From NCBI RefSeq assembly GCF_009789235.1, contig NZ_WSTB01000009.1, positions 159,296 to 223,295 of the forward strand: DNA of 64,000 nucleotides, given 5' to 3'. Both the position numbers and the translations under genes were made by a program. How positions within the stretch are numbered: position 1 is the stretch's first letter; the number at the start of each line of letters is the position of its first letter. The notes under the pieces were generated by a model that was not told where the DNA came from, searched no databases, and saw only the letters and a list, made by a program, of their open reading frames with translations. Positions 16,785 to 26,239 of the stretch are shown here, piece after piece. This stretch comes from Flavobacterium hydrocarbonoxydans (GTDB lineage Bacteria; Bacteroidota; Bacteroidia; Flavobacteriales; Flavobacteriaceae).

Positions 16785-18674
16785 TTATTGAGCTAAAAAT
16801 ATATAGGAAACAATGGCGCAAAGACCCAAAACAAATGCAAAAAGATATAATCCGATGCTTCCGCTTTGTAATTTTTTACCCTGAAAACCTAATTCGTTGG
16901 TTACTTTTCCTAATCCAAAAACAAGTGCTGACAAACCTGTTTCGATATAATCTCTAAAGAATTTAGACAAAGCATTTACAGGAGCTACGAAAATAACATC
17001 GTAAGCTTCATCTACATAATATTTGTTATATAAAACTTTCGCTAAACCTGTGATGTTTTCATCAGATTCAGGAACATTGTCTTGTTTGAAATATTTGATG
17101 TAAGCAATTAAAATTCCTAATAACCCACCCAGAACCGCAACTCCCATCAGGATATATTCAGTGGTCCCTAAGTGGTGTTCTTCTCCTGCCACTTTCGTGA
17201 AAAGAGGAGCCAAATATTCATTAAGCCAGCTGTTTCCAGGCAAGCTAATTACTCCGCCAAAAGTAGCCAAAAGCGCTAAAATCATTAAAGGAAAAGTAAT
17301 TAAACCGTCACTTTCATGTAAATGATGTTTTTGTTCTTCAGTTCCTCTGAAATCTTTAAAGAAAGTCAGGAACATCAATCTAAACATATAAAAAGCCGTC
17401 ATGATTGAAGCGATTGAACCAATAACATACAATGCTTTATTGTGATGAAAAGCAGTCAATAAAATTTCGTCTTTAGAGAAAAACCCTGAAAAGAATGGAA
17501 CTCCGGAAATCGCTAATGAAGATACTAACATAGTCCAGAAAGTAATAGGCATGGCGCTTCGCAAACCACCCATTTTACGCATATCCTGTTCTCCGTGCAA
17601 TCCGTGTATTACAGAACCTGAACCTAAGAACAGACAAGCCTTGAAGAAAGCATGTGTGATTACGTGAAAAACAGCTACTTCGTAAGCACCGAATCCTAAT
17701 GCTAAAAACATTAATCCTAATTGTGAAACCGTAGAGTAAGCCAATACTTTTTTGATATCGGTTTGAACCAAACCAATTGTTGCCGCAACTAACGAAGTTA
17801 TACCACCAACAATTGCTATTATAGTCTGAACATCTGGTGCCAGGTCAAAAACAAAGTTTAATCTTGTTACCATAAAAATACCCGCCGTAACCATCGTTGC
17901 CGCGTGAATCAATGCCGAAACCGGAGTTGGTCCAGCCATCGCATCAGGCAACCAGGTGTATAACGGAATCTGTGCCGATTTACCACAAGCTCCAATAAAT
18001 AAACACAAAGCTGCTAATGAAAGCAACGGAATATTCAAATTTGCAGCTCCGGCAATTGCAGTTTTTAAAGTCGCATAATCTAAAGTCGAGAACATCGAAC
18101 CCAGAATAAACATTCCGATTAAAAGACCTAAATCTCCTATTCTGTTCATGATGAAAGCTTTTTTCGCAGCATCATTGTAATCCTGGTTTTTGTACCAGAA
18201 TCCAATTAATAAATACGAACAAAGTCCAACGCCTTCCCAACCGATAAATAAAACTAATAAGTTACTTCCTATTACAAGTGTAATCATAAAGAACACGAAC
18301 AAATTCAAATAAGAAAAGAACTTGTGCATATTCTCGTCATCGTGCATGTAACTGATAGAATATAAGTGAATCAATGAACCAATACCGGTTACAAAAAGCA
18401 ACCAAAGTAATGACAATTGATCTAATAAAAATCCTAAATTGATTTTAAGATTACTTATCTGAATCCAGTCAAATAAAGTAATCTGAATGGCTTTTCCAGT
18501 TAATGTAATTTGATTAAAAAAGAAAATTGTAACCAGGAAAGAAACCACTACTGCAGCAGTTCCGATAATTCCGGAAACTGTTCTGCCAAGGCTTTTTCCA
18601 AAAAAAACATTGATTAAAAATCCTAAAAAAGGAGCTAATACTAATACTAAAGCTAAATTGGTATCCATTTCCAT
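16785..18674 (-). CDS. nuoL: NADH-quinone oxidoreductase subunit L
   Basis: The distal antiporter-like subunit of 629 residues. It shows the LFIGWEGVGLCSYLLIGFW and QIPLYTWLPDAMAGPTPVSA motifs and a long hydrophobic C-terminus that forms the lateral helix in complex I. It starts one base after the nuoK stop. An alternative ATG lies two codons downstream (MEMDTN). Confidence 0.97.
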   Translation of the reverse strand: MEMDTNLALVLVLAPFLGFLINVFFGKSLGRTVSGIIGTAAVVVSFLVTIFFFNQITLTGKAIQITLFDWIQISNLKINLGFLLDQLSLLWLLFVTGIGSLIHLYSISYMHDDENMHKFFSYLNLFVFFMITLVIGSNLLVLFIGWEGVGLCSYLLIGFWYKNQDYNDAAKKAFIMNRIGDLGLLIGMFILGSMFSTLDYATLKTAIAGAANLNIPLLSLAALCLFIGACGKSAQIPLYTWLPDAMAGPTPVSALIHAATMVTAGIFMVTRLNFVFDLAPDVQTIIAIVGGITSLVAATIGLVQTDIKKVLAYSTVSQLGLMFLALGFGAYEVAVFHVITHAFFKACLFLGSGSVIHGLHGEQDMRKMGGLRSAMPITFWTMLVSSLAISGVPFFSGFFSKDEILLTAFHHNKALYVIGSIASIMTAFYMFRLMFLTFFKDFRGTEEQKHHLHESDGLITFPLMILALLATFGGVISLPGNSWLNEYLAPLFTKVAGEEHHLGTTEYILMGVAVLGGLLGILIAYIKYFKQDNVPESDENITGLAKVLYNKYYVDEAYDVIFVAPVNALSKFFRDYIETGLSALVFGLGKVTNELGFQGKKLQSGSIGLYLFAFVLGLCAIVSYIFLAQ

Positions 18675-18995
18675 TTATCCTTTTAAGTTTTTTAAATTAT
18701 CGATACTAATTGACCCTAAATTTCTAAAAATAGAAACCAAAATCGCCAATCCTACCGCAACTTCTGCCGCAGCAACTGCCATCGAAAAGAACACAAAAAC
18801 CTGTCCTTGTGCATCCTGATGATAAGTCGAAAAAGCAACAAATAAAAGGTTAACCGCATTCAACATGATTTCGATAGACATAAAAACGATAATCGCATTT
18901 CGTCTGTACAATACACCAAAAATACCAATACAGAAAAGTACAACACACAAAAAGATGTAGTTTTCGATACCTATTTGATTTAATATATTACCCAT
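18675..18995 (-). CDS. nuoK: NADH-quinone oxidoreductase subunit K
   Basis: A small three-helix membrane subunit of 106 residues. It has the two buried glutamates typical of NuoK (SIEIMLNAVNL and AVAAAEVAVGLAI). It overlaps the nuoJ stop by one base, indicating translational coupling. Confidence 0.95.
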   Translation of the reverse strand: MGNILNQIGIENYIFLCVVLFCIGIFGVLYRRNAIIVFMSIEIMLNAVNLLFVAFSTYHQDAQGQVFVFFSMAVAAAEVAVGLAILVSIFRNLGSISIDNLKNLKG

Positions 18996-19534
18996 TATTT
19001 ATTTAATTTTTCTTTTTTAGACAATAATACAGTTCCAATCATCGCTACCAAAAGTAAGATCGATGCAAATTCAAACGGAACCATATATTCGTTCAGTAAT
19101 ATTTTACCTAAAACTTTGATAGATTGGAAATCTTCACCCGTTGAGTCATATTCACCAACAATTGGTTTCGAATTGATGAAAATGGCAATCAATACAATAC
19201 AAATCAAACAAAAAGAAACTATAGCTCCCAAGCGTGTAATTCTAGGGCGATGAACATCTCGCTGTTCATTCAGATTCATCAACATGATCGTAAACAGAAA
19301 CAGGATCATAATTGCTCCCGAGTAAACAATAATATGTACGACAGCCAAAAACTGAGCATTTAAAAGTAAATAATGACCCGCAATAGAGAAAAAACAAATC
19401 ACTAAATAAATAGCACTATGAATTGGGTTTCTGCTAAAAATAGTCAAAAAAGCGGTAGCAACCGTGATAAACGCCAAGAAACAAAATATAATTTGTACCG
19501 TAGTTGCGTGTGCAAAATCAGGAATATGTATCAT
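18995..19534 (-). CDS. nuoJ: NADH-quinone oxidoreductase subunit J
   Basis: The protein of 179 residues has five predicted transmembrane segments and the conserved VYSGAIMILFLFTIMLMNL helix, whose pi-bulge is important for proton coupling. It begins directly after nuoI with no gap. Confidence 0.95.
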   Translation of the reverse strand: MIHIPDFAHATTVQIIFCFLAFITVATAFLTIFSRNPIHSAIYLVICFFSIAGHYLLLNAQFLAVVHIIVYSGAIMILFLFTIMLMNLNEQRDVHRPRITRLGAIVSFCLICIVLIAIFINSKPIVGEYDSTGEDFQSIKVLGKILLNEYMVPFEFASILLLVAMIGTVLLSKKEKLNK

Positions 19535-20080
19535 TTAGTTAGCGTTATTTAGTTGAGTATTTTTCAAAGCCATCTCCAAAGGCATCACCAATCTGTCTTT
19601 TCCAAAAATGAAATCTTCTCTTTCATAACTAGAAGGAACCAAAACTTTCGAAGTCGTCAGGTAAATTGCGTCTTTCGGGCAAGCTTCTTCACAAAGTCCA
19701 CAAAAAATACAACGCAACATATTGATTTCGTAAATCGAAGCATATTTTTCTTCTCTGTACAAATGTTTTTCATCAGCAGTACGTTCCGCAGCTTTCATTG
19801 TGATCGCTTCTGCAGGACAAGACAAAGCACACAATCCACAAGCAGTACAGTTTTCGCGACCTTGCTCATCACGTTTCAACATGTGCTGACCACGATAAAC
19901 CGGACTCATTTCACGCACTTGTTCTGGATAATGAATAGTAGCTTTCTTCTTAAAAAAGTGTTTGATCGTAATAAACAAACCTTTTACAATCGCCACAAGA
20001 TACAATCGCTCCAAAAAAGTCATCTCCTTGTTAGAGACCAACTTTTTTCTACCCGATAATGATATAGTTTCTATTGACAT
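19535..20080 (-). CDS. nuoI: NADH-quinone oxidoreductase subunit I
   Basis: A peripheral-arm subunit of 181 residues with two 4Fe-4S ferredoxin motifs: CTACGLCALSCPAEAI and CIFCGLCEEACPKDAI. These carry clusters N6a and N6b toward NuoB. The gap to nuoH (137 nt) contains a structured repeat element, unusual within this otherwise tight stretch. Confidence 0.97.
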   Translation of the reverse strand: MSIETISLSGRKKLVSNKEMTFLERLYLVAIVKGLFITIKHFFKKKATIHYPEQVREMSPVYRGQHMLKRDEQGRENCTACGLCALSCPAEAITMKAAERTADEKHLYREEKYASIYEINMLRCIFCGLCEEACPKDAIYLTTSKVLVPSSYEREDFIFGKDRLVMPLEMALKNTQLNNAN

Positions 20081-20145
20081 TTTTAATGTATAATTTATGA
20101 TTTGAAGTCAAAATCAATTTCAAATCTATTTTATTTTTTATTTGT

Positions 20146-20210
20146 AGCTAATCCTGCTATCCGTTTCTCCCGATGAAAAATCGGGATCCACTACTATCAG
20201 GGCTAGGGCA
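20146..20210 (-). repeat. structured Flavobacterium-type intergenic repeat
   Basis: On the minus strand the element starts GCCCTAGCCCTGATAGTAG and ends with an AGCAGGATTAGCT segment. In its middle is a hairpin, TCCCGAT/ATCGGGA around GAAAA on the plus strand (20168-20186). I recognise the flanking words (AGCCCTGATAG..., ...GGATAGCAGGATTAG) as those of a repeat that recurs in Flavobacterium genomes with variable central hairpins. It lies between nuoH and nuoI. Whether it is a mobile palindromic element or an RNA element is not settled by sequence alone. Confidence 0.65.
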
Positions 20211-20217
20211 CTCGTTG

Positions 20218-21273
20218 TTAAAATCCGAAATAAACTGCGATATCGTGTCTCAAAATAACAATTCCGGTAACGATAATATTAGCAATAGAAAGCGGAATCA
20301 AAATTCTCCATCCTAAGTGCATCAATTGGTCATATCTAAATCTCGGAATTGTCCAACGAACCCACATATAAAAGAATATGAAGAAACATATTTTTACAAA
20401 TAAAACTCCAATTCCTAATAAGTTAGCCGTATTTACACCCACATTTTCTACCATCCATTGCATTCCAGGATAATTATATCCTCCAAAAAACAATACCGAT
20501 ATTATAGTTGCCGAAATAAACATATTTGCATATTCAGCAAATAAATAGAATCCCATTTTCATTGACGAATATTCTGTGTGGTAACCACCAATCAACTCCG
20601 ACTCACATTCTGCTAAGTCAAAAGGCGTTCGGTTAGTTTCCGCGAAAGCGCAAATCAGGAAAATCAAGAATGATAAAGGTTGGTATAAAATATTCCAATG
20701 CCATTCAGCTTGTTGCTCAGAGATTTCTTTTAAACTCAAAGTACCTGTCATCATCAACAATGCAATCATCGATAATCCCATGGCAACTTCATAAGAAACC
20801 ATTTGCGAAGCCGCACGAACCGCTCCCATCAAAGAGAACTTATTATTCGAAGCCCATCCACCAATCATGATTCCGTAAACTCCAACAGAAACCACTCCGA
20901 AGAAATATAGTAAACCAATATTGATATCGGTGGCTTGTAATAAAATGTCTCTTCCAAATAAATGCAATCTGTCTCCCCACGGAATTACAGCACTCGTCAT
21001 CAAAGCGGTACTCATGGCAATTGCGGGACCTACAACAAATAAAAATTTGTTAGGCGTATTCGGAAAAAATTCTTCTTTCGAAAATAATTTCAAACCATCA
21101 GCAAGCGGTTGTAATAAACCACCCCAACCTGCACGGTTTGGACCCACACGGTCTTGTAGAAAAGCAGCTACTTTACGTTCTGCCCAGGTAGAGTACATCG
21201 CCATAATCATCGTTACAGCAAAAACCACTACAATTACAACGCTTTTCTCTATAATAAATGCACCATCTACCAT
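20218..21273 (-). CDS. nuoH: NADH-quinone oxidoreductase subunit H
   Basis: A membrane subunit of 351 residues forming part of the quinone site. Conserved segments are WAERKVAAFLQDRVGPNRAG and the AETNRTPFDLAECESELI acidic loop. It starts 2 nt after nuoG ends and is followed by the structured repeat before nuoI. Confidence 0.97.
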   Translation of the reverse strand: MVDGAFIIEKSVVIVVVFAVTMIMAMYSTWAERKVAAFLQDRVGPNRAGWGGLLQPLADGLKLFSKEEFFPNTPNKFLFVVGPAIAMSTALMTSAVIPWGDRLHLFGRDILLQATDINIGLLYFFGVVSVGVYGIMIGGWASNNKFSLMGAVRAASQMVSYEVAMGLSMIALLMMTGTLSLKEISEQQAEWHWNILYQPLSFLIFLICAFAETNRTPFDLAECESELIGGYHTEYSSMKMGFYLFAEYANMFISATIISVLFFGGYNYPGMQWMVENVGVNTANLLGIGVLFVKICFFIFFYMWVRWTIPRFRYDQLMHLGWRILIPLSIANIIVTGIVILRHDIAVYFGF

Positions 21274-21275
21274 CG

Positions 21276-22307
21276 TTAAGAATTTTTGTTGTTAGTGTTT
21301 AATGGAATTTCAGCCATACTAATTTTTTTACGGTCAGCATCTCTACCCAAAAGAATGTTCTTTTCAGTATCGATTTGTACTTTCTCTAATTTTTGAGTGT
21401 AGTTATTTTGGTTGATAACAGAATCTTTTTCAAATTCTCTTGGTCCTTCAATAGTCCAGTCTTCAACATTTTTGTGATCAAAACGACAAGAATTACAGAT
21501 GAATTCTTCTACTTCATGGTACTCATCTTTACGACCCGTAACACGTTGAATTTCTCCTCCAAACATCCAAACCGTAGTTTTTCCGCAACATCCTGGAGTT
21601 GTACATTCTCTGTGTGCATTGTAAGGTTTGTTGAACCAAACTCTCGATTTGAAACGGAAAGTTTTATCCGTCAACGCACCAACTGGGCAAACGTCAATCA
21701 TATTTCCTGAAAACTCGTTGTCGATAGCTTTTGAGATTCCTGTAGAAATATTAGCGTGGTCACCACGGTCTAATACTCCGTGAACTCTATTGTCTGTCAA
21801 TTGATCTGCGACTTGTACACATCTCTGACATAAGATACAACGGTTCATGTGTAGTTGAATATTTGGACCAATATTTTCTGGTTCAAATGTTCTTTTTTCT
21901 TCAATAAAACGGGATTTTGGATTTCCGTGTTCGAAACTTAAATTTTGCAAATCACACTCACCAGCCTGATCACAAACCGGACAATCTAGTGGATGATTGA
22001 TCAATAAAAATTCGGTTACAGATTTACGGGCTTCCGTAACTCTATCCGACGATTTACTGTTTACTTCCATTCCGTCCATACATCCTGTTACGCAAGATGC
22101 CATCAATTTTGGCATTGGTCTTGGGTCAGCTTCACTTCCTTTAGAAACTTCAACTAAACAACAACGACATTTTCCGCCGCTCCCTTTTAATTTTGAGTAA
22201 TAGCACATGGCTGGCGGAACTAGGTCTCCCCCAATCATACGTGCAGCCTGCAGGATTGTTGTTCCTGGCTCTACGTCTATACTTTGACCGTCTATGGTTA
22301 CTTTCAT
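21276..22307 (-). CDS. nuoG: NADH-quinone oxidoreductase subunit G, short form
   Basis: The protein of 343 residues keeps the Fe-S part of NuoG. It has an N-terminal 2Fe-2S domain (cysteines in MCYYSKLKGSGGKCRCC), the HPLDCPVCDQAGECDLQ motif for N5 and N4-type clusters, a 4Fe-4S motif (CILCQRCVQVADQL with CPVGALTDK) and a further Cys-rich block (CTTPGCCGKTT, FICNSCRFD). It stops before the large molybdopterin-oxidoreductase-like domain of E. coli NuoG (about 900 residues). This short form is normal for Flavobacteriia, not a truncation event. The gap to nuoF is 170 nt of repeats. Confidence 0.93.
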   Translation of the reverse strand: MKVTIDGQSIDVEPGTTILQAARMIGGDLVPPAMCYYSKLKGSGGKCRCCLVEVSKGSEADPRPMPKLMASCVTGCMDGMEVNSKSSDRVTEARKSVTEFLLINHPLDCPVCDQAGECDLQNLSFEHGNPKSRFIEEKRTFEPENIGPNIQLHMNRCILCQRCVQVADQLTDNRVHGVLDRGDHANISTGISKAIDNEFSGNMIDVCPVGALTDKTFRFKSRVWFNKPYNAHRECTTPGCCGKTTVWMFGGEIQRVTGRKDEYHEVEEFICNSCRFDHKNVEDWTIEGPREFEKDSVINQNNYTQKLEKVQIDTEKNILLGRDADRKKISMAEIPLNTNNKNS

Positions 22308-22324
22308 CTTTGTTTTTGTTTTTT

Positions 22325-22392
22325 AAGTTTCCCGTTTAAAGTTTCAGGTTGTTGTACTTGAAACTAAAAAAGCTTGAAACTTGAAACTATTT
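22325..22392. repeat. AGTTTCA/TTGAAACT direct and inverted repeats between nuoF and nuoG
   Basis: The stretch repeats AGTTTC and GAAACT words in both orientations, so the transcript can fold into competing hairpins. It is one of several intra-operon gaps built from a short reiterated word and its complement. Confidence 0.55.
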
Positions 22393-22477
22393 TAAACTTC
22401 TTTGTTGAAAGTTGAAATATTCAAAAGAGTTGCTGTCCTTTTAAATGATTAACTTTTTAACTTTCTGCTTTTATGTT

Positions 22478-23848
22478 TTATACGATTACTTTACCGCCTA
22501 CTAAATGTTTCACTTGCGAGAAAGGTTCAGCGACAAAATGCTCTCTGTTTTTTATTTTTTCCGGGAAACGAACGTGATATTCAAACTCATCTCTAAAGTG
22601 GCGAATCGCTGCTGCTACTGGCCATGAAGCGGCATCACCAAGAGGACAAATTGTATTACCCTCAATTTTTGATTGAATACTCCATAATAATTCGATATCC
22701 TCTTCACGGCCCTGACCGTTTTCAATTCTCCATAATATTTTTTCTAACCAACCTGTTCCTTCGCGACAAGGTGTACATTGCCCGCAAGATTCGTGGTGAT
22801 AGAAACGAGCAAAATTCCAAGTGTTTCTAACGATACATGCCGTGTCGTTGTACACTATAAATCCTCCAGAACCTAACATAGATCCGGTAGCAAAACCACC
22901 GTCACTTAGAGATTCGTAAGTCATTAATCGATCTTCGCCGTTTGCTGTTTTGAAAATCAATTCAGCTGGTAAAATTGGCACTGAAGAACCTCCAGGAACA
23001 AATGCTTTCAAAGGTCTGCTAGAAGACATTCCGCCTAAATATTCATCAGAATTCATGAATTCATCAACACTTAAACCTAATTCAATTTCATAAACTCCAG
23101 GATTTTTGATGTGTCCGGAAGCCGAAATTAATTTTGTCCCAGTAGAACGACCAACACCAATTTTCGCATAATCATCACCAGAATTATTGATAATCCATGG
23201 CACTGCTGCAATAGTTTCAACATTGTTTACCACTGTTGGATTTGCCCAAAGTCCTGAAACTGCCGGGAAAGGTGGCTTGATACGAGGATTTCCCCTTTTT
23301 CCTTCTAATGATTCAATAAGTGCAGTTTCTTCTCCACAGATATAAGCACCAGCACCACAATGAACGTGAAGTTCTAAGTCGTAACCTGTACCTAATATAT
23401 TTTTTCCTAACCAACCGGCAGCTTTTGCTTCGGCGATAGCTCTTTCTAATATTTTGAAAACCCACATATATTCTCCACGAATGTAGATGTATGAAAGGTT
23501 AGCTCCCAAGGCAAAACTTGAGGTAATCATTCCTTCGATCAATAAGTGAGGAATAAATTCCATCAAATATCTGTCTTTGAAAGTTCCTGGCTCAGACTCA
23601 TCAGCGTTGCAAACTAAATGTCTTGGTTTTCCTGATTTTTTATCAATAAAACTCCATTTCATTCCTGCTGGGAAACCTGCTCCACCACGACCACGAAGAC
23701 CTGATTTTTTAACTTCTTCAACCACTTCGTCTGGCGTAAGTGTTTTCAAAGCTTTTTCTACAGAAGCATAACCCCCATTTTGGCGATATACTTCGTAGGT
23801 TTTGATTCCTGGAACATTGATTTTATCTAATAATATTTTCTGTGACAT
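22478..23848 (-). CDS. nuoF: NADH-quinone oxidoreductase subunit F
   Basis: The NADH- and FMN-binding subunit, 456 residues. Visible are the GLRGRGGAGFPAGMKW nucleotide-binding segment, the glycine-rich CGAGAYICGEETALIESLEG segment, and the N3 4Fe-4S ligands in ESCGQCTPCREGT plus NTICPLGDA. NADH is oxidised here. It normally follows nuoE, but here a two-gene ATPase/TOPRIM-like cassette lies between them and ends 6 nt before nuoF. Confidence 0.97.
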   Translation of the reverse strand: MSQKILLDKINVPGIKTYEVYRQNGGYASVEKALKTLTPDEVVEEVKKSGLRGRGGAGFPAGMKWSFIDKKSGKPRHLVCNADESEPGTFKDRYLMEFIPHLLIEGMITSSFALGANLSYIYIRGEYMWVFKILERAIAEAKAAGWLGKNILGTGYDLELHVHCGAGAYICGEETALIESLEGKRGNPRIKPPFPAVSGLWANPTVVNNVETIAAVPWIINNSGDDYAKIGVGRSTGTKLISASGHIKNPGVYEIELGLSVDEFMNSDEYLGGMSSSRPLKAFVPGGSSVPILPAELIFKTANGEDRLMTYESLSDGGFATGSMLGSGGFIVYNDTACIVRNTWNFARFYHHESCGQCTPCREGTGWLEKILWRIENGQGREEDIELLWSIQSKIEGNTICPLGDAASWPVAAAIRHFRDEFEYHVRFPEKIKNREHFVAEPFSQVKHLVGGKVIV

Positions 23849-23854
23849 ATTTAT

Positions 23855-24484
23855 TTAATCATTAAATAGATTATCATTTATGAAATCTAGTAATTTTTTT
23901 ATTTCATTATTTTTATTAGGGTCAATTTCCCATATTGCACTATCTGCATAATTATAAGTAGTTGCACCTTTGTAATCCCATTTAATGCTTCTCTGATTTT
24001 TAAATAAATCAATTTTAGAATATATAAATGCTTTTTGAGCAGGGATGTTTAAATTTTCTTTGTTTGATTTTTTAATACAATCAATCATCCCATCCCAACA
24101 AAGATCAAAAAAATTAAAATTACTATTTATACAACTATCAAGTAAATTTTCTAAAATCCCCTCATTTTCATCATTAAAAGGAAGTAAATATATTTCGAAT
24201 TTTGTCTCTAAACCTTTTTGAATATTATCTAACTCTTTCAATCTATTTATTCTTCCTCCATTAATTTTTGCAGAATCTGTATCAAAAACAATTAAATTTT
24301 TAGCTCCTTCATCTTTTCTTCTCGCATCCGTTAATAAAGGTTGATCAATTAATTTATCTTTCCCTTTTACATCTACAACTAAACCTTTGTCATCAATTCC
24401 AAAAAATGATTTTAAAAGAAAATCAAGAAATAACTTATCACTATTCCCTTCTACAAATATTTTATTTAAACCGTACTCTTTCAT
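23855..24484 (-). CDS. DUF3226-family TOPRIM-like protein, partner of the OLD-like ATPase
   Basis: The protein of 209 residues has a TOPRIM-like layout: an acidic residue early in the first strand motif (KIFVEGNSDKLF, Glu12), a DxD motif at Asp68/Asp70 in LIVFDTDSA, and a later acidic DENEGILENLLDS segment. This pattern matches the DUF3226 family, which commonly accompanies AAA/OLD-type ATPases and may act as a nuclease. It overlaps the ATPase stop by one base, so the two are translationally coupled. It ends 6 nt before nuoF. Base composition is markedly AT-richer than the nuo genes around it, suggesting acquisition. Nuclease activity and a defence role are inference. Confidence 0.72.
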   Translation of the reverse strand: MKEYGLNKIFVEGNSDKLFLDFLLKSFFGIDDKGLVVDVKGKDKLIDQPLLTDARRKDEGAKNLIVFDTDSAKINGGRINRLKELDNIQKGLETKFEIYLLPFNDENEGILENLLDSCINSNFNFFDLCWDGMIDCIKKSNKENLNIPAQKAFIYSKIDLFKNQRSIKWDYKGATTYNYADSAIWEIDPNKNNEIKKLLDFINDNLFND

Positions 24485-25635
24485 TAACCTCTTAATTCAA
24501 CATTAGAATCTAATCCTGCACTAATTTGGTTATGTGTAAAAGTTGAAGCATAGATTTTTTCTTTATTACTACTTTCTTCAAGTTTTATTAATCTAATGTC
24601 ACTTGTTATATTTAAAGTAGCTGAAGCATTTACATAAGCTTCTGTACATTCTTGACTATGAGTTGTAGCGAATAATTGAACTTCTAACTCTCTACATATC
24701 TTAAAAATATTTATCCAAAAATTCTCCATTTTAGAGTAATGAACTCCCGTTGCAATTTCATCAATCATAATTGGATTATTTTTACATTTATATATTTCTA
24801 AAATATAACGAATATATTGATTTACTCCATCTCCAAAATATGTTATAGGAAGATAATCTTCATTTCTTTTTAATTTTAAAGAGAGAATATCCCTATTGAA
24901 ATAACTTTTCAACATTACATTTTCTATATCTTCAAAAAAAATTGACAATGTCTTTATAAAATCTTGTTGGTCGTTGTAACTTAAAGATTTTATTTTAAAA
25001 TTAATAAAATCATCATCTAAATCAGAACTAATACTTTCATTTTCTCCTAAACCAATTTCTTCAGCATAATAACGATTGACATCAACATTAAAACCAGCAT
25101 CTTTACTTATAAAAGGCTGATAACCATGACTGAATTTAGTTCTAAAATCATCCAAATACATAAATTGAAGATTATTAAATTCATCATTTATATATGTTTT
25201 AATCCATAAATTCGGCCTACCAATATCATAGTTGTTTTTAACTTCTTTTTCAAAATCTAGTTCAGTCAGCTCTTCAATTTTTTTATCCTCAAATTTAAAA
25301 TTAAAAGAAGAATTGTCATTTTTCCAGTTAATTGTAATAAATTTATTTGAGACATTATTTTTAAGATAATCGAAATAATTTTTATCTGGAAAAATTGGAT
25401 TTTTAGAATTAATTCTCTTTGGGTGAAGATGTAAATTTCTTTTACATAAAGTATTATGTAGATTTTCAATGCACTTATCAATATCTTCATCTATCAATAA
25501 AGCCTCCAATAAACAAGTTTTCCCAACATTATTATCCCCAACAATCAAATTAAATTGCCCAATATCGTTTACTTCAAGAGAGTCAAACTTCTTGAAATTT
25601 TCGATTTTGAAATATGTTAAATGATTGTTTTCCAC
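24484..25635 (-). CDS. OLD/AAA_15-like ATPase inserted in the nuo operon
   Basis: The protein of 383 residues is an ABC/SMC-type ATPase of the OLD-like AAA group. It shows Walker A at Gly33-Thr40 (GDNNVGKT), a degenerate signature (YFGDGVNQYI), Walker B with catalytic Glu in the family form PIMIDEIATGVH, and the switch His in LFATTHSQECTEAY. A long variable middle region separates Walker A from the signature. The start is GTG, 3 nt after the nuoE stop, so it depends on nuo transcription. The pair with a TOPRIM-like partner resembles phage-defence modules of the OLD, Gabija and PARIS type, but belongs to none that I can name with certainty. Confidence 0.8.
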   Translation of the reverse strand: MENNHLTYFKIENFKKFDSLEVNDIGQFNLIVGDNNVGKTCLLEALLIDEDIDKCIENLHNTLCKRNLHLHPKRINSKNPIFPDKNYFDYLKNNVSNKFITINWKNDNSSFNFKFEDKKIEELTELDFEKEVKNNYDIGRPNLWIKTYINDEFNNLQFMYLDDFRTKFSHGYQPFISKDAGFNVDVNRYYAEEIGLGENESISSDLDDDFINFKIKSLSYNDQQDFIKTLSIFFEDIENVMLKSYFNRDILSLKLKRNEDYLPITYFGDGVNQYIRYILEIYKCKNNPIMIDEIATGVHYSKMENFWINIFKICRELEVQLFATTHSQECTEAYVNASATLNITSDIRLIKLEESSNKEKIYASTFTHNQISAGLDSNVELRG

Positions 25636-25638
25636 TTT

Positions 25639-26169
25639 TTATTTATCGTGTAATATTATTTTATCATCTCTACAATCAGCGATTAACTGATCGATTTTTT
25701 CTTCTGTCAATTTTTCTTTGTAAAAATCTCCCAACTGCATCATCGGAGCGTAGCCGCAAGCACCAAGACATTCTACACCAGCAATGGTAAACATTCCGTC
25801 TGGAGTGGTTTCGCCCATTTTGATGCCTAATTTTTCAGAAGTATAATCCATTAAATTCTCAGCACCATTTAAACAACAACAAGAAGTCTGGCAGAATTCG
25901 AACATGTATTTTCCAATTGGTTTTTGGTTGTACATGGTATAAAACGTAACCACTTCGTAAACCTCAATTGGTTTGATGTGCAAAATTTCGGCAACTTTAT
26001 CCTGCAGTTCAATACTCAGCCAGTTGCCATGAGCATCCTGCACTTCGTGCAAAACAGGCAACAAAGCTGATTTTCTTTTGTCTTCCGGATAATGACTGAT
26101 TAATTCATTGATGCGGGTCATCAATGCTTCAGTCATATTTATTTCTTGTTTGTAATGTTTTCTTTCCAT
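25639..26169 (-). CDS. nuoE: NADH-quinone oxidoreductase subunit E
   Basis: A thioredoxin-like 2Fe-2S subunit of 176 residues. Cluster ligands are visible in CQTSCCCLNGAENL and ECLGACGYAPMM. It holds cluster N1a near the FMN. The ATG at 26169 gives an N-terminus MERKHYKQEIN; a second ATG at 26136 is possible. Immediately after its stop begins the inserted ATPase gene instead of nuoF. Confidence 0.95.
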   Translation of the reverse strand: MERKHYKQEINMTEALMTRINELISHYPEDKRKSALLPVLHEVQDAHGNWLSIELQDKVAEILHIKPIEVYEVVTFYTMYNQKPIGKYMFEFCQTSCCCLNGAENLMDYTSEKLGIKMGETTPDGMFTIAGVECLGACGYAPMMQLGDFYKEKLTEEKIDQLIADCRDDKIILHDK

Positions 26170-26239
26170 TTTATTCTTTTTTTGCCACTAAGGCGCAAAG
26201 TCACAAATTTTTTAATTTAAATTCTAAAATCTAAATTTT

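Noticed and set aside
21276..22307. NuoG as a truncated pseudogene
   Set aside because: All Fe-S motifs are intact and the short form without the molybdopterin domain is normal for Flavobacteriia.
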